Below, in pieces: positions 55,294 to 64,000 of a stretch of 64,000 nt of DNA. A program made the position numbers and the translations under genes. The stretch comes from Ophioderma brevispina (lineage: Eukaryota > Echinodermata > Ophiuroidea > Amphilepidida > Ophiodermatidae), in assembly GCA_023653785.1 (NCBI GenBank), contig JAMKCH010088327.1:1-64000 (forward strand), written 5' to 3'. Below the pieces are notes generated by a model that saw only the letters and a program-made list of their open reading frames with translations, was not told the DNA's origin and did not search any database. Each line of letters starts with the position of its first letter. Position 1 is the first letter of the stretch.

Positions 55294-56884
55294 AATCTTC
55301 AAAAGTGCAAAGTTTCAACTAAAACAATGATTTCCCTCATTTCCCTCAGCAACATCTGTTGAGTTGCAAATGGGTTGGGAAGATCCATAAGTACTTCCCA
55401 CCCCCCATTACCACACTCCCCCCCTTTGAAGTTCTAACATGTAACAAATTTTTTGAATTTTTTGCCTTAGGGTTAGTGTATTTGTTAGTTTGAGGCCATA
55501 AATAAAAATACTTGTGTAGACTTTTAAAAGGGTTACTTATGGAGCTCTTTCCGGGATTTTAATCATGACAGGAAATATAGTTACTACTGCCCCGGACTGC
55601 TATAATGCAAGATGTTGCCTTTTTTTTTTGGGGGTGGGGGTCTTTTTTTGACTTACAGTGGGGACTTTGATTTCAAATTTTTAAATGATTTAGAAGTACT
55701 TTGATATAAAAAAGTAGCAAAAAGTAGGACTTTTTTCATTTCACCTGTGTGGAATTGGTGGTGTGACCCCTAGTATGGGCCTGTGCTGTCCTTTAAGGCC
55801 CCTCCCATAATGCAACAGTTTTGAACCTCACCAAGGAAACCCCATTTAAAAGGTTTGCCTGGTGAAGATGATGAATTCTGTGGTGTGTCTGTGTGTGTCG
55901 AAACTTTTGGTTAAAAAAATTTAGCTTTTTAGTGTGCAGTGCTGCTCCGTTATACGTGTAGGCTTATAACATTGAAGACACGGGGTCCTGTTGTGGGTAT
56001 GGAATGAGTAGGTGTAGGTTTCTTCATGAGGTCACATTTGTACATTGGGTATAACACTTTTTTGAGTTAAAATGTTCAGACTTGGTATGTTTATACGTAT
56101 TGAGACAAGGTGTCTATATTGCACGGTTACCGGATGAGGTCCTAAGCCATCAGGGTCAATTAGGGTCCATAATATTGATGCATGGTGGTTACCCTATTTG
56201 ATAAAATTGTGTTTAGCGTTTTCGTAACAGTGACAGATCAATTTTATACTTGGTTATGATGCTTATACAATTGAGACAAGGGGGCTTTTGTGGGGTAACA
56301 TATAAGGAGGTCGTTGAATGGTCCACTTGGTCTTCTATTCCTGTACTTATTCCTTTGACAAGCGATATTGGCTGTTTTTGGGACCGGAACCACAACCCCC
56401 AAACTACTGTGCCAAACAATCCACACGGGCGTGTTGACCACTCTTGTTTGACTGAAAATGAAGGGAAAGGGCTGGAAAGTGGCCAACTGACTTTGGCGTG
56501 GAACCCCTTCTTGATGGCGATCTATTACACTGTGCTAGTAAACACTCAATTCCCTTGGCACAGTTTCAGTAGCTTTCCGGCACTAATGTATTTAGAAATA
56601 CATCCCCTGTTTTTGGTTATGATATATGATACCCAGATTACACAAGGTTCGTTCATGTCAATGTACAAGTAACCCACTGAGAACCGTGTCCCTTGGTGGA
56701 TGAGTATAATTGTAACTCATAGTGTATATATTCCTGGGTGTAAAAACTAAAACTGTTTTAGGGTTCCATTCAAATCCCAATCGCTACATTTCATTATTTT
56801 AAGGATAATGTATGTTCTAGAAATGTCCTGTTCCGCTTTTCACTTAAATGCTAACAATTTAATGATTTTTTTCCTGATCTCATT
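55294..56884. other. Intergenic; one unassigned 140-aa frame
   Basis: A plus-strand frame (56250-56672) is open for 140 codons, with Trp and Cys, but shows no domain I know. The antisense frame is also open for 80 codons. I leave it unassigned. CT and TTTTTTGGGGG runs lie near 55620. Confidence 0.3.
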
Positions 56885-57216
56885 TATAATACTACTACGC
56901 ATAATAAGATTTATATAGCGCCTTTTACAACACAATAGGCAAAGCGCTGTTGCCAATTATTATTCGCTGCCATCAGGAACACTTCACAATCATTTCGACT
57001 TTGACGCTAGGTCTGCACGCCGGCCAAGCGCACAATCCTATCAAGCCTTAGATTGTATATTCCCCCTAACAGCTAACCCGGATCCGCTTGGGTCGACGAA
57101 GCGAGGTAAAGTGCCTTGGCACCACATGCACACACATTGGCCACAGCGGGGCTCGAATCCACACCTTCAGATTCACTAGTCAGCCTTCTTATCCACTGGA
57201 CCACATGTTGCCCTCA
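56885..57216 (-). mobile_element. tRNA-derived SINE 1, copy 3
   Basis: On the minus strand: GGGCAACATGTGGTCCAGTG (A-box region), GGATTCGAGCCCC (B box), AGCTGTTAGGGGGAATATAC, GATAGGATTGTGCGCTTGGC and GGCAACAGCGCTTTGCC, ending AAAGGCGCTATATAAATC and an ATTATT tail. It is colinear with 14604-14930 and nearly full length. Confidence 0.9.
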
Positions 57217-57889
57217 TTTGGGGCAGGAGGGGAAAGGATTTGAATGCATAGCGTAAACCAGGCGGGGGGAAGGGGGCACATTGCCCCCAGAGCACTCTAC
57301 TGGAAAAATCAAGCTCTACCCTACTAGGAACGGAAGGGAATACAGTCAGGGACCAAGCAAGAAGAGGAAAGGACTAGCAGTTGACCAGTAGAGGGAATAG
57401 ATGAGGAAAGAGACTTTAAAAGTTAATGATAAGGAACTATGATTTTTAGGGCTTATGTTCTGTTACGCCCCTGTTTGAGTGAGAGGTTTCTGTCTTCCTG
57501 CCCCCACTAAAACCTGTCCAGGCACAATACATCTAGAGTAAGGGTTTAGGATGCAAAAACCTGATACAATCCTTTCCTCAAATTTGAGATATCGGCACAA
57601 GCACAAATAAGTTCAGCACAAATTATAGAGAAAATATTAGAAGATAATGTGCTCCACTACTTCGAAGACTATTTTCAGGAGTTCACTTTGAATATTTAAA
57701 GCAGGATATCATCAATTTAACGCCATCATTATCTCAACACGTTGGCAATCCTGATTTCCAATCCAACTGGTATGAAAATGGAGTATGGCGGGTTTTGTTT
57801 GTAATTTAACCCCTGAGGTCTCTACCAGACCTATTTAACTGGCTAATACATCTAGATTTTAATGATATTTTAACCAATCATAAACATGG

Positions 57890-58015
57890 TGATAAAGTTC
57901 GGGAGGTTTAGAGTACAAACATTTAGAAGTTCTATTTTGATTGGTACTCGAGTATATCATATTATATCATTTAGTGAGCCAATCGGAGATACTTTAATAA
58001 AGGTAGTATACCTCG
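57890..58015 (+). repeat. Dispersed repeat family M, copy 4 (diverged)
   Basis: TTCTATTTTGATTGGTACT, AGTGAGCCAATCGGAGATAC and AAAGGTAGTATACC match family M with several gaps. Confidence 0.5.
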
Positions 58016-58502
58016 CGGGGGATTAAGTAATCGGGCAAGACCAGGTTCATCAAGGACCTTCCGGATGTTTTTTAATTCATTAATTAAAAAAAATTGTGGG
58101 TGGATTTTTGGTCCAGAATGTGATTGTGATATGCATATCTGATTTCACATTTGCCAATTTAGATTAAATATTTGGATATGCTTCAGTAGTATGGTAATAA
58201 CCTGTTGTACCACCACCCACCTGAAGTTTTATTTCAGGCTTTTGATGGAAATTCATATTAGAAATCAGTTTTGTACAAATCTCGGGTTATCTCAATTTGC
58301 ATTTTGAATGTTTGTCAAATGGCTGAGACTTCTTTTGAAATTGGGGCAAATATGTTGCACAATACTTGAAGAAATGCTTGCCATCTTCTTACAAATTGTT
58401 GTAATAAGGTTGGGAATTTGCATGAGGTATCAATGGATTTTTGTTTCAAATAAAAGTGCTACATAGTCAAGCTACACAACTCTACAAATGTAGCTTTAAC
58501 CT

Positions 58503-58632
58503 TATACACTGCAAAAACATGGTGTTTAAAAAAGTTTTAAACGTTTTTGTTTAAAATTTAAACATTGTTTTAAAAGTTGTTCAGTTCACCCTGTAAACAA
58601 CTGTGTTTAACTTTTAAACAACGTTTCTCATA
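58503..58632 (+). mobile_element. CACTG-ended word-repeat element, left end (GTTTAAA)
   Basis: TACACTGCAAAAACATGGTG is nearly the same end as at 9790. It is followed by direct and inverted GTTTAAA/TTTAAAC words, including GTTTAAAATTTAAAC. The right end was not found; the element appears truncated. Confidence 0.6.
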
Positions 58633-59159
58633 AATGATGAAGTAAGGATCACAGATTTCATATTTATAAAACACTAGATAGTAATCCACCACTCAAAAGC
58701 CGTACCATCTTTTCATCCCGCGTGCGTTAACTTTATTCCAAGCGTGGTGGTACTACCAATGTATTCATATATTCCCTGATTTGTTTTCCATACGTGGTGT
58801 ACCAATTATTCATATATTCAGCATTTGCATTGAACAATTCTGTTTCCCAGGCCAACAGGTTACGGCGCATGCCTGTATACGCGGGCGCGTTGCGAATGGA
58901 TGACCATTGTGAGCCAAATCTTACAATCGTTGCAATTAACTGCTCCTAACTGTGAATTCTGAATCCGGTTGATCTGATCTTGGCGTACTCACACTCGTAC
59001 TTGATGAGATAGCGCAATTATATACTAGACGGGGACGATTTTAGTCCCAATAACTCACCAAAAAACACACACAATTTAAGTTCTATGATGATCTGTATGT
59101 TCTCGTATCTCTACTCGGAAGCGTAACTGTCTTTAATTAACCCTAACCAGGACCGGGTC

Positions 59160-59465
59160 CTTTGTGCCGGCCGCGAGCCCAAATGCCACGAAAGGCAATC
59201 TATTTGTATTTTTAAAACGGCCCAGATGCCACGAGAGCCAAAGTTTGCGTTTCATTCATCTCGGCCGTTTTCCCGTCACAGGAATAAGTAGCGAAGTCAA
59301 TAACGCCCATGCACGAAAACATCGCGCCAATTTTCCCGTAAGACGGGCCCAAATGCACGAAAAACATCGCGTCAATTTTCCCGGAAGACGGCCCATATGC
59401 AACGAAAAAACCGCGCGCATTTACCGGAAAGACTCCATATGCAACGAGAAACATCGCGTCGAAAT
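59160..59465 (+). repeat. ~45-bp minisatellite, block 1
   Basis: Units contain CCCAAATGCACGAAAAACAT, CGCGTCAATTTTCCCGGAAG and ACGG with a period near 44-45 bp (starts near 59346, 59391 and 59435, earlier ones degenerate). The 107-aa plus frame with repeated HR(A/V)NFP is a product of the repeat. Confidence 0.8.
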
Positions 59466-59779
59466 GCAATCAAAACAGGGTAACTAAATCAATAAATAAT
59501 TAAATAATAAATAATAATGGATGCGTACTGCCCACTGATCTGCATGAAATTTGTTATCTTATAGTTCGCCAGTCGTGAGAGGCGCTATTACGCTACATCA
59601 TAGTCGTGCGTGTCGCTATTATGCTACCGTCATGCTCCGGTTTACGTCACGTACGTTTTATGCATACTTAACCCCATAGCTTATTCGAAAATGGTGGCCC
59701 GCATCACCCTCGAAATCGCAATTGTCTATGGGCATTTAACAACAGTGTCACCCCCCCCCTGATTAAAACCTTTCTGCTC

Positions 59780-60085
59780 TGCGGGCAAACCCTCCGAAAT
59801 GCAGTGAAAAGCATCGCAATCATTTCCAGTCAAAACGGCCCAGATCAACGAAAAACCTCGCGTCATTTTCCCGGAAGCGGCCCAGATGCAACAAAAAAAA
59901 AAAACAACATCCCCGCGTCATTTCCCGGAAGACGGCCATGGCAAATGCAAAGAAAACATCGCGGTCATTTCTTCCGGTAAGAACGGCCCACAGATGCAAT
60001 TATGACCAATGAGAGTCATTTTTCTCGACCAAAAATAGTTGTTGACCTGCCCATATTGCAACGAAAAGCCTTTTCCTTTCGTCGA
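59780..60085 (+). repeat. ~45-bp minisatellite, block 2
   Basis: GGCCCAGAT(G)CAACGAAAAA, CGCGTCATTT and CCCGGAAG recur with many indels. Separated from block 1 by ~300 bp of unrelated sequence. Confidence 0.75.
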
Positions 60086-60506
60086 CCGGTACCCCCCCAG
60101 ATGGAGCGAGCCGAACGTGACGTACCACCTTTTTCTGTTCCGTGTCCTCTCATTTCCTCGTGCGTACTTAGCCGCGATTAGTTAATGAGTAAGGTACAAA
60201 ACCGTTGAATTCCCAGGGATTCAGCACTCCCGTTGCAACTCTACATTTCCGTGTGCTGCGCCCATGGTGTCATGTGACCATAAACCGAACACACTGCCGA
60301 ACGATGCGCATTACGCAAGCTAAACATTCGCGCAGACGAACAATGCCGAGCCCCATGGGTGTCACAGATTCTCAGCAGCCAAAAAATAGTCTCTAAAGAA
60401 AAATGGCAACTAACACCCGTAATGATATTTTATAATTTTCAAAACACGGTTACGGTGGCCGCCTTTTCTTCAACACGGGCGTACGCTTTAGTGTTATAAA
60501 TAGAAA
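60086..60506. other. Intergenic, no supported gene
   Basis: Relatively GC-rich DNA between the minisatellite and the LINE tail. The 63-aa frame at 60205-60396 has no domain. Confidence 0.4.
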
Positions 60507-60560
60507 ATCAATCATCAATCAATCAATTTTTATTTGAATTCAGCAATCACGCAGTACACG
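60507..60560 (-). repeat. LINE 3' tail, (ATTG)n
   Basis: On the minus strand AATTCAAATAAAAATTGATT is followed by TGATTGATTGATGATTGATT. An AATAAA-type signal followed by a tetranucleotide tail is common at LINE 3' ends and marks an unbroken 3' junction. Confidence 0.8.
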
Positions 60561-60779
60561 ACAAGAACATGCAATACATAGTATAATTCAATATGATAAA
60601 GAAATGTACAACAGCAAATATTTAACAAGCATTGGCATCATAGTAAAATAAAGTGAACTGAATGTGAAGATCGAGGTCACTGCTAAACGCAGTGCGTGAA
60701 GGTCAGTGGCCTCTTTTTAAGTTCTACAATTAATGCCAAAATATAATATCACAAGATCAGGTCACATAAAAAGACAAGA

Positions 60780-61080
60780 AAACAGACAAACCACATGTCT
60801 AACTAGGCATCAAGGAAGGAGGGACAGAGGGAAGGAAGGAAAGAAGGAAGGAGGAAGGGAGGAGGGGAAGAGGAGGAGGAGTGAAAGGACAGAGAAAGGC
60901 AGACCGAGGATAAAGGAGTAAAAGGTTAGAGGAGGAAAAGTCACGGGAAGGATAGAGAGAGAAAGAAAAAAGAAAGACAAGGAAGGACGAGGGAAGGAAA
61001 GACTACAAGAGAAATGACGTAAGACGACGTGTAGTGAAATAATATGACCATTCATGAAGGAAAAGAAAAAAAACAAGTCA
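60780..61080 (-). repeat. Polypyrimidine tract in LINE 3' UTR
   Basis: GGAAGGAAGG- and GAGGAGG-type purine sequence on the plus strand is pyrimidine-rich on the LINE sense strand. It lies between ORF2 remains and tail. The 88-aa Ser/Leu/Pro/Phe frame is compositional. Confidence 0.75.
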
Positions 61081-61113
61081 AGAAAAAGGTGACGTTATCA
61101 GCATACAGCAGAG

Positions 61114-61404
61114 TTAATATATGTTGATTATGTCCTTCTTCTCTCTCGATTTGTAACAGGAGAGAGGGAGAAGATTTAGAGTCATTGGAAGAAGATTCCA
61201 GAGCAAGGATCCTTGAGTTCTAGAAGTTTTGCTGCAAGGACAAGTTCGTAGCAGTGCGGAAGGATACATCCCTATATCTGGTGTTATAATGATGAGGAAT
61301 GATAATTGATGGTTAAAAAAAGTCATCATCGAGAAGATCCTCAGGGAGAAGCCTGTGATGGGAACTGATACATGAAGGTTACCAATTGAAGCTTGTAATC
61401 TCAT
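61114..61404 (-). pseudogene. LINE ORF2 C-terminal remains
   Basis: In one frame HHYNTRYRDVSFRTATN is visible, and in the next GSLLWNLLPMTL, matching the usual YNTR...G..LWN.LP..(I/L) signature at the end of ORF2. The stop and 3' UTR follow on the minus strand. Confidence 0.75.
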
Positions 61405-61899
61405 GTATTTTCAAAGTTTGACAATTAGGAGAACAAGGATCTGTTTTGTGGGGATCAAGCCACAGAGAATGGGTACAGGTCCTATAACCTTCTTTTGAAG
61501 GAGAAATAAAGAATCAAGATTAGCGTTGTTAGGATCAAAAAACACCAGTCATATCACGCATAAACAAATAAGGGAGACAGAGAATTATAGAGAGTTTTAA
61601 GGGAATTTTTTAAAATATTAATGTGGGTGAACCATACGAAACTGTTTAAAATTGGAGACATTTTAAGAAAGCATGTGAGTGGAGACGGCCAAGATAAATT
61701 ATAATCACTTAAAGGGCCTAGGAATTTAGTTGTCTCAACCTGTTGGATAGATGTATTTCAATTTTAATTCGTTTTTGATGTTAGGTTTATTTATTGCTAT
61801 GCTATTTTTGAATATATGTAAATTTGTCCTTTGAAACATATTCAGATACAAGTTATTTAATTAACACTTAGAAATTTTATAAGTTCAATCATTAATATT

Positions 61900-62345
61900 A
61901 ATTCTAAAGTTTTAAGGGTCATGATGTGAAAAAGAATATTAGTATCATCAGAGCAAATAAAATAAAGTTGGGAGTTTTTAGAACAGCGTGGAGGTCATTA
62001 TGTATAATAAAAAAAGTATGGTCCTAAGATCGAGCCCTGAGGAACTCCACACGTGATGCGCAAAGCTGGACAAGGTGTTGTTGAAGAGGACGCGTTGACG
62101 TCCCTCCAGAAAGATAACTTCTGATTCCAATTGTTGGCAAGGCCTCTGATACCAGTTGTTAAGTTTTGTGTTCAAAAGAATGTTGTGATTTATGGTATCA
62201 AAGGCCTACTTAAATCAAGAAAGATACAACGTGTGAGTTTTTTTGTCCAAGTTTTCATTTATTAAACAATAAAGCTCATAATTGCATAAGCTGTTGATCG
62301 TTTAGGCCCTAAACCCCAACCCGAATTGCTGTGGAGTCCAGAATA
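61900..62345 (-). pseudogene. LINE reverse-transcriptase core remains
   Basis: Visible blocks: RSTAYAIMSFI near 62300, NHNILLNTKLNNWY-type residues near 62170, ITCGVPQGSILGP at about 62019-62056 (the invariant GVPQGS loop), and SDDTNILF near 61950, holding the catalytic Asp-Asp pair. Single-base insertions shift the frame between them. The motif set is diagnostic of non-LTR reverse transcriptase. Confidence 0.9.
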
Positions 62346-62689
62346 ATTATGCTCGACGAAATTAAAAATACGGTCATAAACAATTTTTTTCAATGAAGCT
62401 TGGATATATAGCTGGTAAAAAAAAAAAAAAAGAATAGATATAGTCCCTTATTTGGTGAAATCGTGCTTATATCACCAGCCTTGAAAATAGGATAACATAG
62501 CTACTTTACGTAGGATGAACATACCCGTTGAAAGGGAAAGATTAAATATATGGGTCGATGACTTGACTAATTGGGAGGATGATTTGCTTAAGGCAAGATT
62601 AATTGCGATGTCATAGAAACGCGCTGCTATACTGTCTTCATCTTTAGATGTTAGCTCACTAATTTCCTCAGCAGTTGTAGGGGTGAGGA

Positions 62690-63000
62690 ATAAACTACTA
62701 GGCTTGTTATAGATGACAGAGGATGCTTGAAATCTTTAGATGGTTCAGAGATTTTTTTCCGCAAGAACTTTACCGATATTCGCAAAAAATTATTGAAGTT
62801 CCTCGGCTATTTCCTCATCGTTGACGAATTTGTTGCCATCCATATCGAGGAAAAAATCCGGTAGCTTGGTTTTCCCTTAACGCCTACAATTGATTTAGTG
62901 TTTGCCACATTTGTTTAGTGTTCTTTTTATAGGTTCAATTTTTATTAGTGATGTTACAGATATTTTACTCAGTCGAATAAGATAGTTTAGATGATTACGG
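62690..63000 (-). pseudogene. LINE ORF2 linker before RT
   Basis: TKQMWQTLNQ and, after a stop, MDGNKFVNDEEIAEELQ then FFANIGK match the linker region that precedes RT in many LINEs, where W..(I/L)N and I(A)..FN.FF.N(I/V)G are typical. The order and spacing agree with the flanking endonuclease and RT blocks. Confidence 0.75.
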
Positions 63001-63185
63001 TAAGTAGTCTATTTTAATTTTATTATCAAATGTCGTTTTTGTGATATAAGATTTATAACGCTTGTCTTGAGTTGAAGCGATTGCAATTATACATTTGGTA
63101 ACCCAAGGCTTTTTAGGTGATTACGTTTAGAATTAATATGGTTTTTAATTGGACTTGGATATCCAAGAGCTCTGTAAACTTTGAG

Positions 63186-63800
63186 TTAAAGAGTTATAGG
63201 CTTTATCCGGGTCGTCGCATTCATAATATGCTGCGCCAACCCAGAGAAAGTGGCATTAGTAAAAAACTCTTTAAATGTCATTAATTTAATTTCGGTTTGT
63301 TGACGCGACTCTTTAGGAGGAGGAGGTGGTAGCGTTATTAGGCCATGGCCTTTTAGTGAGAAATACAGGGAAATGGTCAGATAAATCAGTAACAAAGACA
63401 CACCCGACTTGACGCACGATACGCTATCATTGGTGAAGATATTTGTCAATAAGGGAAACGCTTGGGTGGCCATAATTTAGTCTTAATATCCGGTAGGACG
63501 GTCGATGCTGGTGATCAATCATAGGAATAAAGGATAGTTGATGAAATCAACTGACTTTGGAATCGGTTGCGTGAGAAAGAAGATTTAAATTGCAGTCCCC
63601 CATAATATAGCAGTTTATTTTTCATAAAGATATGGTGTTTAAGAGAGTTGTTACCAAAATAGCTGTAATAAAAAGTCATTCTGGACAACATACTCAGGTT
63701 TATAACAATGCCACTTACGGTCTTGGTGGAATCAAGACAAACTTCGATAAAAAAAGGAAGATCGTCATTCGGTACAGTCAAGGGTTAGGTCGGGCCTACA
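63186..63800 (-). pseudogene. LINE endonuclease domain remains
   Basis: Across frames the translation shows VPNDDLPFFIE, then GDCNLNLLSHATDSKVS (GDFN-type catalytic motif near 63600, with Cys for Phe), then HPSVSLID and NIFTNDS near 63440, followed by LKGHGLITL. These are the standard later half of the AP-endonuclease domain. At least two frameshifts and two stops separate the blocks. Confidence 0.85.
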
Positions 63801-64000
63801 AAGCGATAATTTAACAGGTTTAATGAATAAGAAACACCCTCCGCCTCGACTACCTTGACGAATACAGTTCTCATCGAATAATCCGCAATAATCAACTCCA
63901 CTAGCGTCCCCTGTCAGTAACCAGGTCTCAGAGAACCGTAGATATCAAAGTGGTGTTGCAGGAGCCAGGTAGTTTACAATGTCTTGGAGTGTTTATTTGC

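Larger units (their letters stand above)
60507..64000 (-). mobile_element. Decayed LINE (non-LTR retrotransposon), 5' end outside window
   Basis: On the minus strand the order is endonuclease (63.8-63.2 kb), linker (63.0-62.7 kb), reverse transcriptase (62.35-61.9 kb), C-terminal region (61.4-61.1 kb), a ~600-bp 3' UTR and a TTGA-type microsatellite tail. This is the normal ORF2 order for APE-type LINEs. Every domain is interrupted by stops and single-base shifts, so no intact ORF2 remains. The clade could be CR1/Jockey-like; I cannot settle it by eye. Confidence 0.9.

Noticed and set aside
56250..56672. 140-aa plus-strand frame as a host gene
   Set aside because: No recognisable domain, no partner exon, and an 80-codon antisense frame over the same bases. 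Kept only as unassigned sequence.

Overview
The window looks like nuclear DNA of an animal, most likely a marine invertebrate. It is AT-rich, has no operon-like gene packing and no long open reading frames, and is full of short terminal-inverted-repeat (TIR) elements, tRNA-derived SINEs, decayed LINEs and minisatellites. I cannot name the species. I found no convincing intact host protein gene. Nearly all computed ORFs are chance frames in low-complexity or repeat DNA. The only protein signatures I trust are reverse-transcriptase/endonuclease remains of non-LTR retrotransposons, plus one possible host first exon near 47.7 kb.

Layout. 0.5-1.5 kb: nested TTAA elements with an internal poly-G tract. 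2-4.6 kb: a TTAA element and a hAT-like MITE with a clear 8-bp target duplication. 9.8-13.3 kb: a CACTG-ended composite element, a tandem duplication, a LINE 3' fragment and a second word-repeat element. 13.8-22.4 kb: several TTAA MITEs, three SINEs and a 706-bp TIR element. 23.6-28.5 kb: a 5-bp-TSD element, inverted-repeat structures, a SINE and another nested TTAA pair. 30-32 kb: a pyrimidine-rich tract and a large foldback element. 35.5-38 kb: a C-rich minisatellite beside a higher-order tandem repeat. 39.6-46 kb: 111-, 136- and 159-bp tandem repeats and more MITEs. 46.5-51.2 kb: a domain built on the word GGGTAA that encloses a head-to-head inverted array of tRNA-like units. 54-57 kb: a foldback MITE, a LINE fragment and a SINE. 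59.2-60.1 kb: a ~45-bp minisatellite. 60.5-64 kb: a decayed LINE on the minus strand whose 3' tail is intact and whose 5' part leaves the window.

Three themes stand out. First, at least six MITE families share TTAAAG(G) ends; two nested insertions have unoccupied paralogous sites in this same window, which fixes TTAA as the target duplication. Second, a group of CACTG-like-ended elements is built of many direct and inverted copies of one element-specific word (GTGTTAA, GGGTTAA, GATTTAA, GGGTAAA or GTTTAAA). Third, three direct duplications differ by presence or absence of a mobile element and are joined by A/T runs of 20-21 nt, a pattern that suggests two haplotypes were joined end to end during assembly.
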